Positions 9,129 through 16,887 of a stretch of 37,054 nt of DNA are shown here, piece after piece (the stretch's first letter is position 1; each line of letters begins with the position of its first letter). A program made the position numbers and the translations under genes. Location: positions 10,143 to 47,196 of IMG/VR virus record IMGVR_UViG_3300000563_000005; one strand, given 5' to 3'. Origin of the DNA: a virus. Below the pieces are notes generated by a model. The model was given only the letters and a program-made list of their open reading frames with translations. It ran no database searches and was not told the DNA's origin.

Positions 9129-9921
9129 ATTTATCCAATTCTTCAAATGAAGACGGGAAATACTTTAGTGTAGCTTCGTATGTCCAAGGCATTTTCTCCT
9201 TGAATATCTTTAGTATTTCGTACGCGTAATCCCGTATCTCTTTTTGTGCATGTGATTCACAGCGCAAAATAAAGAAATTCATCAAAGATCGAGCGTTAAC
9301 CGTCCACGTAAATTGTGTATAATAAGCCGTTCCCAATACTCCACGCGCCAACTCCTTCGCTAATCCGGCTTCTTTTAACCAAGTATATATCCACTGTTGT
9401 CGGTACAACTCATGTTCGTATACCTGCCATAATTTTACTCTTTGATGATTATTACGATAATTTATTTTATAGAATGCATCATCATATATAGGATGATGAA
9501 ATGGAAATTCAAAACTAGCCAGGTCTGCGTCTACGCTGCCTTGCTTGTTTTCTTTTGATTGCGGTCTATATTTATCTGGACGGTGGAAATTATCAGCAAT
9601 TTTTTCTGTATATCGTCCAGACATCGTATTAATACTTGACCAACGATGCTTTACCCATTGAAAATGTACGTACAGCGGACATCTTATCCTGAACTGGAAT
9701 ACCGCGGCTTCTAGCGGTGTGCCGTGCTCGTGTTCTAAAAGGAAGTGTAATAATTTTCTGTCTTTTTCCGGACCTTTTAGATTTCCGGCATATGATGATC
9801 GTGCGGCTGCGACTGCTAGTTCATCCAGCGTTTTAGCGCACCCTTCATCTGTTTCTTCGGACACCAATGAGCCTACGAACTTAATCCAGCCATCTGTGCC
9901 TATTTTAATTTTTTCACTCAT
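9085..9921 (-). CDS. thyX: Flavin-dependent thymidylate synthase ThyX
   Basis: Makes dTMP from dUMP using FAD, NADPH and methylene-tetrahydrofolate, securing thymidine for phage DNA synthesis. The ThyX signature (RHRxxSxNExSxRY) is present as KHRWSSINTMSGRY at about residues 92-105: the first Arg is Lys and the Glu after Asn is Thr, while the central HR, S, N, S and RY are kept. The C-terminal core has GVLGTAYYTQFTWTVNARSL and HAQKEIRDYA, the substrate- and FAD-binding region of the family. Its length of 278 aa is somewhat above the common 220-250. It opens the unit that runs into the Clp-type gene, just after a terminator. ThyX is frequent in phages whose hosts may or may not use ThyA. Confidence 0.95.
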   Translation of the reverse strand: MSEKIKIGTDGWIKFVGSLVSEETDEGCAKTLDELAVAAARSSYAGNLKGPEKDRKLLHFLLEHEHGTPLEAAVFQFRIRCPLYVHFQWVKHRWSSINTMSGRYTEKIADNFHRPDKYRPQSKENKQGSVDADLASFEFPFHHPIYDDAFYKINYRNNHQRVKLWQVYEHELYRQQWIYTWLKEAGLAKELARGVLGTAYYTQFTWTVNARSLMNFFILRCESHAQKEIRDYAYEILKIFKEKMPWTYEATLKYFPSSFEELDKYEDNNSQDTKEIQS

Positions 9922-9937
9922 GTTAATTTTTATTAGT

Positions 9938-9966
9938 TAAAATAAAGGGCCCCTAGTTGGGGCCCC
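9938..9966 (-). terminator. Intrinsic terminator upstream of thyX
   Basis: On the minus strand a perfect 7-8 bp stem of G and C (9947-9966, loop of about five bases) is followed by TTTATTTT. It ends the transcript of the 208-aa signal-anchor gene and separates it from thyX. Confidence 0.75.
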
Positions 9967-9970
9967 ATAA

Positions 9971-10597
9971 TCAATATGTAAGGATGATGGCCCTTGAAAT
10001 ATCGGCCATTGCGTTATGTATATCATCTTCGTACATACGTTTTGAAGTAGCGGCTGACATAACACCATAATCTTCGATTATGGCAGATAACATTCTGCCA
10101 CTATAATGATCGTGAACATACGTACGTATTGACCCATATTTGGTTCTTTCCACATGAACCTTATCGCCAAATGTGGAATCCAACTGCTCCAAAAATGCGC
10201 GGTTATATTTAGTAAACGCGGGCCCATCCCCCTGTATCACCCTTGCGGCCATTGCAAATCCAGTACCTACGACCTTATCATTATAAATAAATGCTATAAA
10301 AGCGTAGTTACTATAACGATATTTGTCCGAAAAAATAATGACGTCTAGGTACCCATTGAACACTAAATGCTCTAACTCAACTTTGCTATCCGAGGGCATT
10401 CGCTCAAGAACACTTACTGCATGATTAAGCGATGAACCATATGGTATGGCTGGAAATAGACTTTCCAATGGCTCTTCGTCTGTTTGAACAGCTGAACTAC
10501 CGGATGTATCGATAAAATGCCCAACCGCCGAGATCACTAGAAGTGTGGCGATCAAGGACATTAAGATTCCTATAACCGTCTTTTTAGTCCCGGTCAT
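9971..10597 (-). CDS. Signal-anchored periplasmic protein of unknown function, 208 aa
   Basis: A very strong ribosome binding site (AAAGGAGGT) precedes the ATG. Residues 7-26 (TVIGILMSLIATLLVISAVG) form one membrane span after a short basic start (MTGTKK), so the rest likely lies in the periplasm. The soluble part has mixed beta and helix (LVFNGYLDVIIFSDKYRYSN, FIAFIYNDKVVGTGFAM) and no Cys. It is a single-gene unit: a promoter-like motif stands at 10641-10657 and a terminator at 9938-9966. Being separately and strongly expressed suggests a specific role, perhaps at the envelope, but no family is recognised. Confidence 0.85.
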   Translation of the reverse strand: MTGTKKTVIGILMSLIATLLVISAVGHFIDTSGSSAVQTDEEPLESLFPAIPYGSSLNHAVSVLERMPSDSKVELEHLVFNGYLDVIIFSDKYRYSNYAFIAFIYNDKVVGTGFAMAARVIQGDGPAFTKYNRAFLEQLDSTFGDKVHVERTKYGSIRTYVHDHYSGRMLSAIIEDYGVMSAATSKRMYEDDIHNAMADISRAIILTY

Positions 10598-10640
10598 ATC
10601 AACCTCCTTTTTGTTGGTGAATAAATTTACCTTACACTAA

Positions 10641-10657
10641 TCTTATACCATAATTTA
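10641..10657 (-). promoter_or_regulatory. Putative extended -10 promoter motif, copy 1
   Basis: On the minus strand the 17-mer TAAATTATGGTATAAGA lies 44-60 bases before the start of the 208-aa gene. An identical 17-mer stands at the same distance before the zinc-binding gene at 27387-27671. It contains TGnTATAAG, an extended -10, but no -35 match, so it could be used by host sigma70 or by the phage polymerase. Confidence 0.5.
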
Positions 10658-10900
10658 AGTAAATAGTTCCGTCATGACATCAGCTATATCCGTATTTGAT
10701 ACACCAAGTTCATGTAGGTTTTCAACTATAGCTTCACAATAGGGATCTATTTCTGCTATGAATTTATCCGGATTGATTTGGTTCAGAATCGTTATGGGGT
10801 CCGTCGTTGATTCGAACCGCACCTTTGATATCCACAGATCCCATATCTGGTTCTTGTAGGATTTTGTCTCTAATATCTTCTTTTTCGGCACGAGTGGCAT
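10655..10900 (-). CDS. Hypothetical small protein, up to 81 aa
   Basis: The ATG at 10900 lies 137 bases inside the upstream 208-aa gene. A GTG at about 10821, preceded by AAAGG-like bases, would give a 54-aa protein (VRFESTTDPITILNQ...). The C-terminal half is a convincing acidic helical sequence (YCEAIVENLHELGVSNTDIADVMTELF). The overlap means the start is unsure. It is the last gene before the promoter motif at 10641-10657. Confidence 0.5.
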   Translation of the reverse strand: MPLVPKKKILETKSYKNQIWDLWISKVRFESTTDPITILNQINPDKFIAEIDPYCEAIVENLHELGVSNTDIADVMTELFT

Positions 10901-11390
10901 AAAATAGTTCTCCTATAAACAAGCGTATAAGTTCGATTAGAGTTATTGGTGCGAACGGAACCACTACACCATCCTTATCTCTTAGCGCGTGGTCAATAAT
11001 GATTTCTACATTTTTGAAGGTAGGTACAAGATCATAATGAAGAGCCCACCAAGCTGCGTCTGTTTCGCCTACCATATGCAAATGCATGCCAAATTTAGAG
11101 AGTGATCTTCTTACCTTTATTCGGTCAAACTTTGCAGGTTGCGCAATTTCGTTAAACTGACTCTCAAGATCTCCGATATGATTTTGTAATAGTATAGATG
11201 AAAGTATCAAGTCCAATACTTGATCATCCCTGTATATAACATTATACAATCTTTTAGCTGTAACATTCTCTAGCTGTACAGGTTCAGTTAAAAAGGGGAG
11301 AATAGTATCAAATTGTAACTTGCTGTCTTCATCTCCCCTTGGATAATATATAATATTACTATCAGTAATTTTTACTATATTATGCATCAA
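10764..11390 (-). CDS. Phage protein of unknown function, 208 aa
   Basis: Start overlaps the stop of the TM/coiled-coil gene upstream (ATGA), placing it in the transglycosylase unit. Mostly helical with a Trp-Trp pair (TDAAWWALHYDLVP) and hydrophobic segments too broken up to be clear membrane spans. The last 40 residues are polar (GPHNDSEPNQSG) and overlap the next gene. No family recognised. Confidence 0.75.
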   Translation of the reverse strand: MMHNIVKITDSNIIYYPRGDEDSKLQFDTILPFLTEPVQLENVTAKRLYNVIYRDDQVLDLILSSILLQNHIGDLESQFNEIAQPAKFDRIKVRRSLSKFGMHLHMVGETDAAWWALHYDLVPTFKNVEIIIDHALRDKDGVVVPFAPITLIELIRLFIGELFYATRAEKEDIRDKILQEPDMGSVDIKGAVRINDGPHNDSEPNQSG

Positions 11391-12211
11391 AACCTCACAT
11401 GATATCCGACATTGAATGTGGAGTGGTGAAGGTCGTATGTGAATATATAGTTTCTGTAATATAACCCACCTTGTATATTCACAAACGTGTTATTAAACGC
11501 AATGCTACCAGCAGGCACTCCAGCGTATAATCCAGCATGGATTCCATACTGTCGCACAGGTCGTGCGGGTGCGGGCGCTGTATGTAGCAATCTAAATGCT
11601 TCGGGATCCATTTGATGAGATGCCGACAAATTGACTCCCGGTACTCCGGATACTGTACGTATCCGCCATATACCATCTTCATCACGACCCAACTCACTGT
11701 ATATAGGTATAGGATCTATATTGATAGATATGTCATAATAAGATGCGGGTAGGTTGTCAACATAGGCTCGCGTATATCCAGTATAATGTATTATATTTCT
11801 AGAGCCTGAAAAGTCAATCTGTAAGTATGCTCCCGTGGTATCTTCACCACTTATGGCATCGACAAATTGTTTGTCGTGTAAGCTATCGATCTCAGCTTGT
11901 AGTTCAGATGCAATACCTATCCAACGCTGTGCGCGGCTTCTTTCAGCGTTATAGCGATTAACCATGTCATTTAGATCACTATTTAAATCAGTAACTCGAA
12001 CTGCCAACGTATGTATGCTGTCGGCTTTCTGCTCGAGTTGTTCATTATACCACGCTTCATTCTGCGCTATCTGGCTCTCCGCAGCTTCCAATTCTGCGCG
12101 AGCTGCGTCACGCTGGGATTTAAAAGTACTAGCTGCTATTGTTAACGATACTATCATCAAAGCAACAGCAGCTATAACAAGTCCCGATGATCCTAATAAA
12201 TTTCCAATCAT
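11387..12211 (-). CDS. TM/coiled-coil protein with beta-barrel-like C-terminus (possible spanin-type)
   Basis: Residues 10-28 (GLVIAAVALMIVSLTIAAS) are a membrane span. Residues 30-115 are an Ala/Glu/Gln-rich coiled coil (RAELEAAESQIAQNEAWYNEQ), interrupted once. The C-terminal 60 residues are short amphipathic strands rich in Tyr and Gly ending in a terminal Phe (NVGYHVRF), like the last strand of an outer-membrane barrel. The glycosyltransferase fusion at 25466-27340 ends in the same HVRF. The gene follows the transglycosylase gene by two bases. A protein anchored in the inner membrane and reaching the outer membrane, next to a wall-cutting enzyme, recalls spanins, but this is inference. 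SD AGGAGAGAA. Confidence 0.8.
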   Translation of the reverse strand: MIGNLLGSSGLVIAAVALMIVSLTIAASTFKSQRDAARAELEAAESQIAQNEAWYNEQLEQKADSIHTLAVRVTDLNSDLNDMVNRYNAERSRAQRWIGIASELQAEIDSLHDKQFVDAISGEDTTGAYLQIDFSGSRNIIHYTGYTRAYVDNLPASYYDISINIDPIPIYSELGRDEDGIWRIRTVSGVPGVNLSASHQMDPEAFRLLHTAPAPARPVRQYGIHAGLYAGVPAGSIAFNNTFVNIQGGLYYRNYIFTYDLHHSTFNVGYHVRF

Positions 12212-12213
12212 TG

Positions 12214-12984
12214 TTATTTCTCTCCTGTGTATACATACGTGAATAGGTAAGGTTGTTCCCAGCTATCCAAGTAATTTTTAATTCTCATTACTTCACGCAC
12301 ATAGTTACGAGTTTCGCGATATGGGGGTATCCCTCCAAAACGCTGAACCGCTCGTGGGCCAGCATTATATGCAGCTAATGCCAAAGGTATGCTATTATAT
12401 CTATCTAGCATTGCACGTAAATATGCCGTTCCTCCCATAATATTTTGTTGGGGATCCCATACGTCCAATACTCCCACCTCCATGGCGGTGATATCCATTA
12501 ATTGCATTAGCCCCTTTGCACCCTTATGCGATTGGGCCAACACATTTGCATTGGATTCCACATATATGATTGCCTTGATTAAGTTGGGCTCAATATTATA
12601 CGTGTGTGAAGCTTGACAAATATACGGTAAGTATGTATTTAAACGATTCATAAAAACCACCTCTCTAACGTCGTACCTATTAAACTCGAATTCGTTTTGG
12701 GTTAAGTCCCTAAGAGCGTTTACCGCATCGAGTATTTCGGTAAATGAGGTGGACGTTTCTAATACATGCTGTATATTTTTGATTGTCTGGACAGTATCGA
12801 TTTCTCGATATATCTTGTCCGCAAAAAATAAGTGTACTCCATAAATATTACCGTTGAGATAAAATACCCCAGGTGGTGGAGTAACTTCCGGCTTTGGTTT
12901 AATTTGTGAAAATAGCAATAGTCCTAATATAAGAACTATCCATCCAAAAATGACGACTGTCTCTACTTTAGTAGGCTGTCTCAT
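12214..12984 (-). CDS. Membrane-anchored lytic transglycosylase (SLT domain)
   Basis: Residues 9-27 form an N-terminal anchor. From about 125 the goose-lysozyme-like SLT fold is clear: IKAIIYVESNAN with the catalytic Glu143, HKGAKGLMQLMDITA, NIMGGTAYLRAML and LALAAYNAGPRAVQ. The enzyme cleaves peptidoglycan by forming anhydromuramyl ends, in the periplasm. The anchor may act as a signal-arrest-release segment, in which case it would be a phage endolysin, or the protein may be a virion or envelope enzyme. Its start overlaps the stop of the 41-aa basic gene and it is followed at two bases by the TM/coiled-coil gene. Confidence 0.9.
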   Translation of the reverse strand: MRQPTKVETVVIFGWIVLILGLLLFSQIKPKPEVTPPPGVFYLNGNIYGVHLFFADKIYREIDTVQTIKNIQHVLETSTSFTEILDAVNALRDLTQNEFEFNRYDVREVVFMNRLNTYLPYICQASHTYNIEPNLIKAIIYVESNANVLAQSHKGAKGLMQLMDITAMEVGVLDVWDPQQNIMGGTAYLRAMLDRYNSIPLALAAYNAGPRAVQRFGGIPPYRETRNYVREVMRIKNYLDSWEQPYLFTYVYTGEK

Positions 12985-13106
12985 TTATTTTTCCCCTTTA
13001 TTGTTTTTGATTTTCGTTGCTGTTTACGCTTACCAGCAAATTTTTTAGCTATACCGGCCTTCTGCAAAGCCGCCTGTAACCCATCTTTATAACCTTTAGG
13101 CTTCAT
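12981..13106 (-). CDS. Basic microprotein, 41 aa
   Basis: A short frame with its own ribosome binding site (AGGAGAAAG) reads MKPKGYKDGLQAALQKAG and then a Lys/Arg-rich tail (FAGKRKQQRKSKTIKGKNK). It overlaps the end of the RNA ligase gene and its stop overlaps the start of the transglycosylase gene. The strong positive charge suggests binding to nucleic acid or membrane surfaces; function unknown. Confidence 0.7.
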   Translation of the reverse strand: MKPKGYKDGLQAALQKAGIAKKFAGKRKQQRKSKTIKGKNK

Positions 13107-14196
13107 CACTTTCTCCTAGCAACTCCCGTTGCGTCCTTAAAGTAAATTTGGATAAGTCGACATTACCAGTCTTCGATAATGAAAAAGCAATGCCTCTATC
13201 AATAGAATCAGAGTACACGTTGAGTATATGCTCAGCCTTTTCTTTTTGACTGGCGTCTTCTGGAAGTTGTTGTAAGGTTTCTTTGATACTTTCAACCTTT
13301 TTCAAATAGTCCTCATACTTTCGATATAGATTATCTGATAAACGAAAAGCTTCTTCTAACGATTCAAAATCATATAATTCTTTTAATGTTTCTTCAAAAG
13401 TATTTTTATCTGGACATCCTTGATTTATAAACAACTCACGTATACGCTTTTCAGTTAACTCTGCTTTGGCACGATGCTTTGCCAAATACCAATCAGACTT
13501 AACTTTTAAAATCTTCTGATCATTGTCATAGTATAGGCAGTATCCCTCTATACCTTCAACAACCAGTAAATATTTGATTAACTCCGATAAAGATTCAAAC
13601 TCCTGATTACATATTCGAGGTCTTGGTACGTCTAATTCATTCGCCAATACATCTAGCTCTAGTTGGTTATAGAGTGAGTAGTCCTCATGCCTAATGGCAC
13701 CTACCAGATATATGTCAGGTTCCATAGATTTAATTATTATGGTATTCCTTGGAGAAAGCCATTCATAAATATACGAAATATTTTGCTTACCTTCAAGTGC
13801 CCCGGGATATTTTTTGGATAATATATCGATTTCATCTCCGTTTGGATGATATCGTGCATTTAATTGTCGACGTGTTCGTATAATATCGGTATCTTTATAC
13901 TTACTGACTATTAAAGCGCTACCATCCAATTTCTCTATTATATTAACCCCCTCCAAATTACTTGGTGGTATTGGGAATAGATCGCGCCTTTCTCCTAGAT
14001 TAAAGAATTTCGGAAATGATGCTGATACTAGCTCACCATTTTCATTCCACAAACTTGACCTAAAGATCAGATTATCGGGTGTCCAAAACTCAAAGCTTAA
14101 CAGTCTTGGATATGTAAGATATAGCTTATGTCCATTGAGGTAATGTTCCCGTACGTGAAATATTGACCGATCAACGTCTTTCAGATTAATTCTCAT
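13096..14196 (-). CDS. RNA ligase, T4 Rnl1-like
   Basis: ATP-dependent RNA ligase that joins 3'-OH and 5'-phosphate ends through enzyme-AMP and RNA-adenylate steps. Visible nucleotidyltransferase motifs: I, EKLDGS (adenylated Lys near residue 89, the KxDG box); IIIa-like, ISYIYEWLSPRNTIII; IV, EGYCLYY; V, KVKSDWYLAKH, which is typical of the T4 Rnl1 group. The helical C-terminus (240-366) fits the Rnl1 tRNA-recognition domain. The ATG at 14196 is chosen because GAGGA precedes it; an ATG four codons earlier lacks a site. In T4, Rnl1 acts with Pnk to mend tRNA cut by host anticodon nucleases; kinase- and phosphatase-like genes are also in this window. Confidence 0.92.
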   Translation of the reverse strand: MRINLKDVDRSIFHVREHYLNGHKLYLTYPRLLSFEFWTPDNLIFRSSLWNENGELVSASFPKFFNLGERRDLFPIPPSNLEGVNIIEKLDGSALIVSKYKDTDIIRTRRQLNARYHPNGDEIDILSKKYPGALEGKQNISYIYEWLSPRNTIIIKSMEPDIYLVGAIRHEDYSLYNQLELDVLANELDVPRPRICNQEFESLSELIKYLLVVEGIEGYCLYYDNDQKILKVKSDWYLAKHRAKAELTEKRIRELFINQGCPDKNTFEETLKELYDFESLEEAFRLSDNLYRKYEDYLKKVESIKETLQQLPEDASQKEKAEHILNVYSDSIDRGIAFSLSKTGNVDLSKFTLRTQRELLGESDEA

Positions 14197-14302
14197 TATT
14201 TTCCTCATCTAGTTCATAGATAGATATGTTGCAAGGATTTCCGTCAGTGTCTTCATCAAAATAACCAAAATACCACCGAACGTGTATAATTAATTGTTCC
14301 AT
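14186..14302 (-). CDS. Acidic microprotein, 38 aa
   Basis: Short frame MEQLIIHVRWYFGYF... ending in a very acidic tail (YELDEENNEN). AGGAAA precedes the ATG. It overlaps the 91-aa gene by 47 bases and the ligase start by 11 bases. It fills the only gap between those genes, which supports it; function unknown. Confidence 0.5.
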   Translation of the reverse strand: MEQLIIHVRWYFGYFDEDTDGNPCNISIYELDEENNEN

Positions 14303-14531
14303 TTATAATTTCCTGGTAAATTTCATTCTGTAATATTGATGCCAGCAGACGTTTATTGTTTATATACAAAGAATGTTTGTCTTTTGGATCATACTTAAAT
14401 GCTATTTTGTACTTCTTATAATGTGTATAAATTACATTGCCTTGATCATCTAAAAGCTCTCCAATTAAAGGAGAGTCGGGGTTGTCTACAACCTCGTGCC
14501 TAACTAATATTGCATTCTTTATAAAGCTCAT
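14256..14531 (-). CDS. Hypothetical protein, 91 aa
   Basis: Small alpha/beta protein (LLDDQGNVIYTHYKKYKIAFKY) with no recognised motif. Its start lies 32 bases inside the 149-aa gene upstream. The end overlaps the 38-aa frame, so the last residues (SVVFWLF) could be artefactual if that frame is the one used. Confidence 0.65.
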   Translation of the reverse strand: MSFIKNAILVRHEVVDNPDSPLIGELLDDQGNVIYTHYKKYKIAFKYDPKDKHSLYINNKRLLASILQNEIYQEIINGTINYTRSVVFWLF

Positions 14532-14949
14532 TAAGTAGGGCCTTTCCTGTATATTTTAATTTCTCTAAATAATTTCTATTGGCAACATCTATTATAAAAT
14601 ATTCAAACCTCAATAGCTCCTTTGGATCCAATTCAGCTCTAGGTTCCTTGTATTCAACAGCTATTTCGTCTACAAATCTATTATAATCAGGACAATATAT
14701 CGGCATACTGAATCTTCTATCCATAGCCAAATCTCCGATTTTGTGAGCTAAGGCTTCTGCATTAGTATTTATAACATTTAAATCCAAAACTCCCGGACTT
14801 TCAAATAAATGCCCGATAAGCGATGCGTGACCAATTATAATCATAATTGAGGCAGTTCTTACTATAGTATCTTTGGAAGAAGCACTTGTCGCGTATACCT
14901 TACTAAAACCTTCAAAGGTGTCATCCAAGTATAAAAATTTTTTTCTCAT
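14500..14949 (-). CDS. Hypothetical protein, 149 aa
   Basis: Starts one base after, and shares a base with, the stop of the upstream 113-aa gene. Basic N-terminus (MRKKFLYLDD), a hydrophobic stretch IMIIIGHASLIGHLF, and a C-terminal helix. Not a clear membrane protein. No family recognised. Confidence 0.7.
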   Translation of the reverse strand: MRKKFLYLDDTFEGFSKVYATSASSKDTIVRTASIMIIIGHASLIGHLFESPGVLDLNVINTNAEALAHKIGDLAMDRRFSMPIYCPDYNRFVDEIAVEYKEPRAELDPKELLRFEYFIIDVANRNYLEKLKYTGKALLNELYKECNIS

Positions 14950-15290
14950 TAGAATTGACAGTTTAGATGAGCTCCCGGTAATTTCTCTAAAATGGCTTTG
15001 TAAAATTCATCCGCAGTTTCATAATCTTTAAAGTGAAACTTTATGCTATGATGGTCCTCATAGATTATTGTTACCGATGCCTGTTCATAAATATGGCCGT
15101 TATGTATAAACCGATTGAACTCATGTAATCTTTCTTTGTTGTACGAGATGCCGGCCTCTTTTAATGTACCATACTCTTCCGTATCTCCTCCAAATATAGG
15201 TTTGTATTTGCTATATTTATAACGATTATCCTTGACGGCACCTAAAAGTCTTACATCTCTAACCTTTTCTAAACTAATAGTTCGTTTCAT
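14949..15290 (-). CDS. Hypothetical protein, 113 aa
   Basis: Begins within the stop of the zinc-ribbon gene (ATGA). Residues 60-113 have a beta-beta-alpha pattern (ASVTIIYEDHHSIKFHFKDY, then ADEFYKAILEKLPG) resembling a small single-domain fold. Function unknown. Confidence 0.75.
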   Translation of the reverse strand: MKRTISLEKVRDVRLLGAVKDNRYKYSKYKPIFGGDTEEYGTLKEAGISYNKERLHEFNRFIHNGHIYEQASVTIIYEDHHSIKFHFKDYETADEFYKAILEKLPGAHLNCQF

Positions 15291-15433
15291 TTCTTAACTC
15301 CGCACACAGTGCATTTATATGAAGGGGTTCCAGTTTTTCCTCCTCCGCCGCTGTTATGTACTCTGTTACCCTTTCCATACTGCTTGTCTTGGTATTCGTG
15401 TTTGCATGTACATGGTAATGTTTTAACAGCCAT
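15287..15433 (-). CDS. Zinc-ribbon microprotein, 48 aa
   Basis: Reads MAVKTLPCTCKHEYQDK..., a Gly-rich loop, and a C-terminal YKCTVCGVKK. The CxC and CxxC pairs form a likely zinc site. GGAGGT stands five bases before the ATG. I recall similar small phage proteins starting MAVKTLPC, role unknown. It leads a minus-strand unit just after a hairpin. Confidence 0.8.
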   Translation of the reverse strand: MAVKTLPCTCKHEYQDKQYGKGNRVHNSGGGGKTGTPSYKCTVCGVKK

Positions 15434-15451
15434 AATACCTCCAATTAATTA

Positions 15452-15472
15452 GGGCCACCAATTAGGCGGCCC
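15452..15472 (-). terminator. Hairpin between transcription segments
   Basis: On the minus strand GGGCCGCC pairs with GGTGGCCC (one G:T) around a five-base loop, followed by an AT-rich TAATTAATT instead of a clean T-run. It is probably a weak terminator or an RNA processing/stability site after the membrane protein gene. Confidence 0.5.
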
Positions 15473-15476
15473 AGTA

Positions 15477-15866
15477 TTAGAATATAATTAATATAATAAT
15501 AATCCAGATCAAAATCCAGAATATAAGGAATTCGGTTGGCACCCACCAGCGTTTTCCCTTTTCATGGGTTAATTTATCGTATAATATGTGCGCATTATAT
15601 GCCCACGCCCATGGTAACCATATATGTACCTTCCATCTGGTTAAATACACGTGAGTCATATGATAGACCTCATACCGTATAGGAAGTCCATACTTATTCC
15701 AATCCCACAAAAAAGAGAAATCAGGTAGCGCACCCGCAATAAACATCGTGATCAAGAAATAATGAAGTATACTATTCCCAATAGTAATACCTATTGCTGA
15801 CAGTATAGCCACGAATACTAGTGCAATTATTTTTCCTATAAATCCATGCTGTATAAGATCCCCCAT
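15477..15866 (-). CDS. Multi-span membrane protein, 129 aa (DUF457/YdjM-like?)
   Basis: Three likely spans: about 10-33, 36-52 and a strongly hydrophobic C-terminus (FLIFWILIWIIIILIIF). Between them HYFLITMFIAGALPDFSFLW, YEVYHMTHV and AHILYDKLTHEKGK recall membrane-bound metal-dependent hydrolases of the DUF457/YdjM type, which carry a PD motif and spaced His residues. The resemblance is partial and activity is not shown. Confidence 0.7.
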   Translation of the reverse strand: MGDLIQHGFIGKIIALVFVAILSAIGITIGNSILHYFLITMFIAGALPDFSFLWDWNKYGLPIRYEVYHMTHVYLTRWKVHIWLPWAWAYNAHILYDKLTHEKGKRWWVPTEFLIFWILIWIIIILIIF

Positions 15867-16420
15867 TATCCCTTCAATCCCTCATGTAAAAGTTTGGATA
15901 AGGCGTCCAGAGATTGATATAGCTCTTCCTCCAGCTTGTTAGGGGGTTTAGGTTTCTTTTGGAACCCTGGCGATTCATTAACGTTGAATACCATATCCCA
16001 ATCTAAGGGCTTAAATTTTCTAGATGTTCCAGCACGGACCTCATCAAGACTATCTATGAATCTTTCAGTTTTATCCTGAAGATTATCTATAAGCTTGTTA
16101 CCTGCTGGATGTGAGAACCAATGTGGCGCTTCAAAAGCAAACGCAATTCCTTGTTCCTCTAAATTAACATATGTAGGCATTTCTATCCAACGTGACATAT
16201 ATTTAGGTGTTCGTTTTGTTAATAGTGCCTTTGCAGCTTTTCGTATAGCGGTTCTGTAAGAGAACCCTTTTTTATCGTCGTCAAAGGGATCCTTTATGGT
16301 TTGACCATATGCTAATGGAGTCCCCTCATCGTTCAGCAATAAACATGCTGTAACTATTCTACCCTCTGGTAACGTTTGTCTAGTGACAATCGGGTAGACC
16401 GTAGGATATTGTTTCTTCAT
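15866..16420 (-). CDS. Hypothetical protein, 184 aa
   Basis: The ATG at 16420 is chosen: AAGGAAAAG precedes it and it overlaps the stop of the zinc-ribbon gene. An earlier ATG at 16474 lies inside that gene. The N-terminal half is beta-rich (YPIVTRQTLPEGRIVTACLL). The pattern GFSYRTAIRKAAKALL and the helical C-terminus (NKLEEELYQSLDALSKLL) are not diagnostic. No family recognised. Confidence 0.75.
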   Translation of the reverse strand: MKKQYPTVYPIVTRQTLPEGRIVTACLLLNDEGTPLAYGQTIKDPFDDDKKGFSYRTAIRKAAKALLTKRTPKYMSRWIEMPTYVNLEEQGIAFAFEAPHWFSHPAGNKLIDNLQDKTERFIDSLDEVRAGTSRKFKPLDWDMVFNVNESPGFQKKPKPPNKLEEELYQSLDALSKLLHEGLKG

Positions 16421-16578
16421 CACTTTTCCTTGGGTTTTGTCGGTTTTATAATCGTGTCTCCACAGCATCCGCATTTATACGGTGGTGGAATTATGTGTTT
16501 AGTACACTTTGGACAAGTGTACTCAGAACAATTCGTTCTGACTATTATACCACACTCGCATTTATATATATCTTTCAT
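16420..16578 (-). CDS. Zinc-ribbon microprotein, 52 aa
   Basis: MKDIYKCECGIIVR, then SEYTCPKC, then PYKCGCCGDTIIK: three Cys clusters able to bind one or two zinc ions. First gene of a minus-strand unit; the divergent control region with a palindrome lies directly upstream. No strong ribosome binding site is visible. Its stop is joined to the next start (TGATG). Function unknown; a nucleic-acid-binding or regulatory role is possible. Confidence 0.75.
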   Translation of the reverse strand: MKDIYKCECGIIVRTNCSEYTCPKCTKHIIPPPYKCGCCGDTIIKPTKPKEK

Positions 16579-16713
16579 GTTTAAGTTTTCTACAGCTCTG
16601 TTGAGTAATTCAACAGTACAAATTTTTAATATGCTTTATACGCCGTAATTTAACACAAAAAGGGATAGGCATAATTTTTGCATATAATTACTATACCAGA
16701 AAAGGAGATAATA
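16579..16713. promoter_or_regulatory. Divergent intergenic control region with palindrome
   Basis: This is the only divergent gene junction in the window. It contains a perfect inverted repeat, CTGTTGA-gtaat-TCAACAG (16598-16616), 20 bases before the minus-strand start. AT-rich -10-like sequences occur (TATAAT at 16684-16689 on plus; TATAAA near 16640 on minus), but no clear -35. The palindrome could be an operator or an RNA hairpin. Confidence 0.5.
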
Positions 16714-16887
16714 ATGGTAGCTATATTCGTAGTATTAACAATATGCTTTTTTATGGGCGTTGATTTGATAGTTCAAAAAATTCAGGCATCCGAACGAAAT
16801 AAAATCCGCGACATGTCCTATGATGAAATCAAGGAGTATGTGGGGTTAACTATGGCGGATGGCGGAGAGCCTACTAAGGAAGCTTAA
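16714..16887 (+). CDS. Small signal-anchor protein, 57 aa
   Basis: One of only two plus-strand genes here. AAGGAG precedes the ATG at 16714; an upstream TTG extension is unlikely. Residues 2-20 (VAIFVVLTICFFMGVDLIV) are a membrane span, followed by a polar tail (NKIRDMSYDEIKEYVGLTM). The end overlaps the converging HAD gene by 14 bases. Independent orientation suggests separate regulation; function unknown. Confidence 0.75.
   Translation: MVAIFVVLTICFFMGVDLIVQKIQASERNKIRDMSYDEIKEYVGLTMADGGEPTKEA

Noticed and set aside
14186-14196. Earlier ATG of the RNA ligase at 14208
   Set aside because: No ribosome binding site before it, whereas GAGGA stands correctly before the ATG at 14196.
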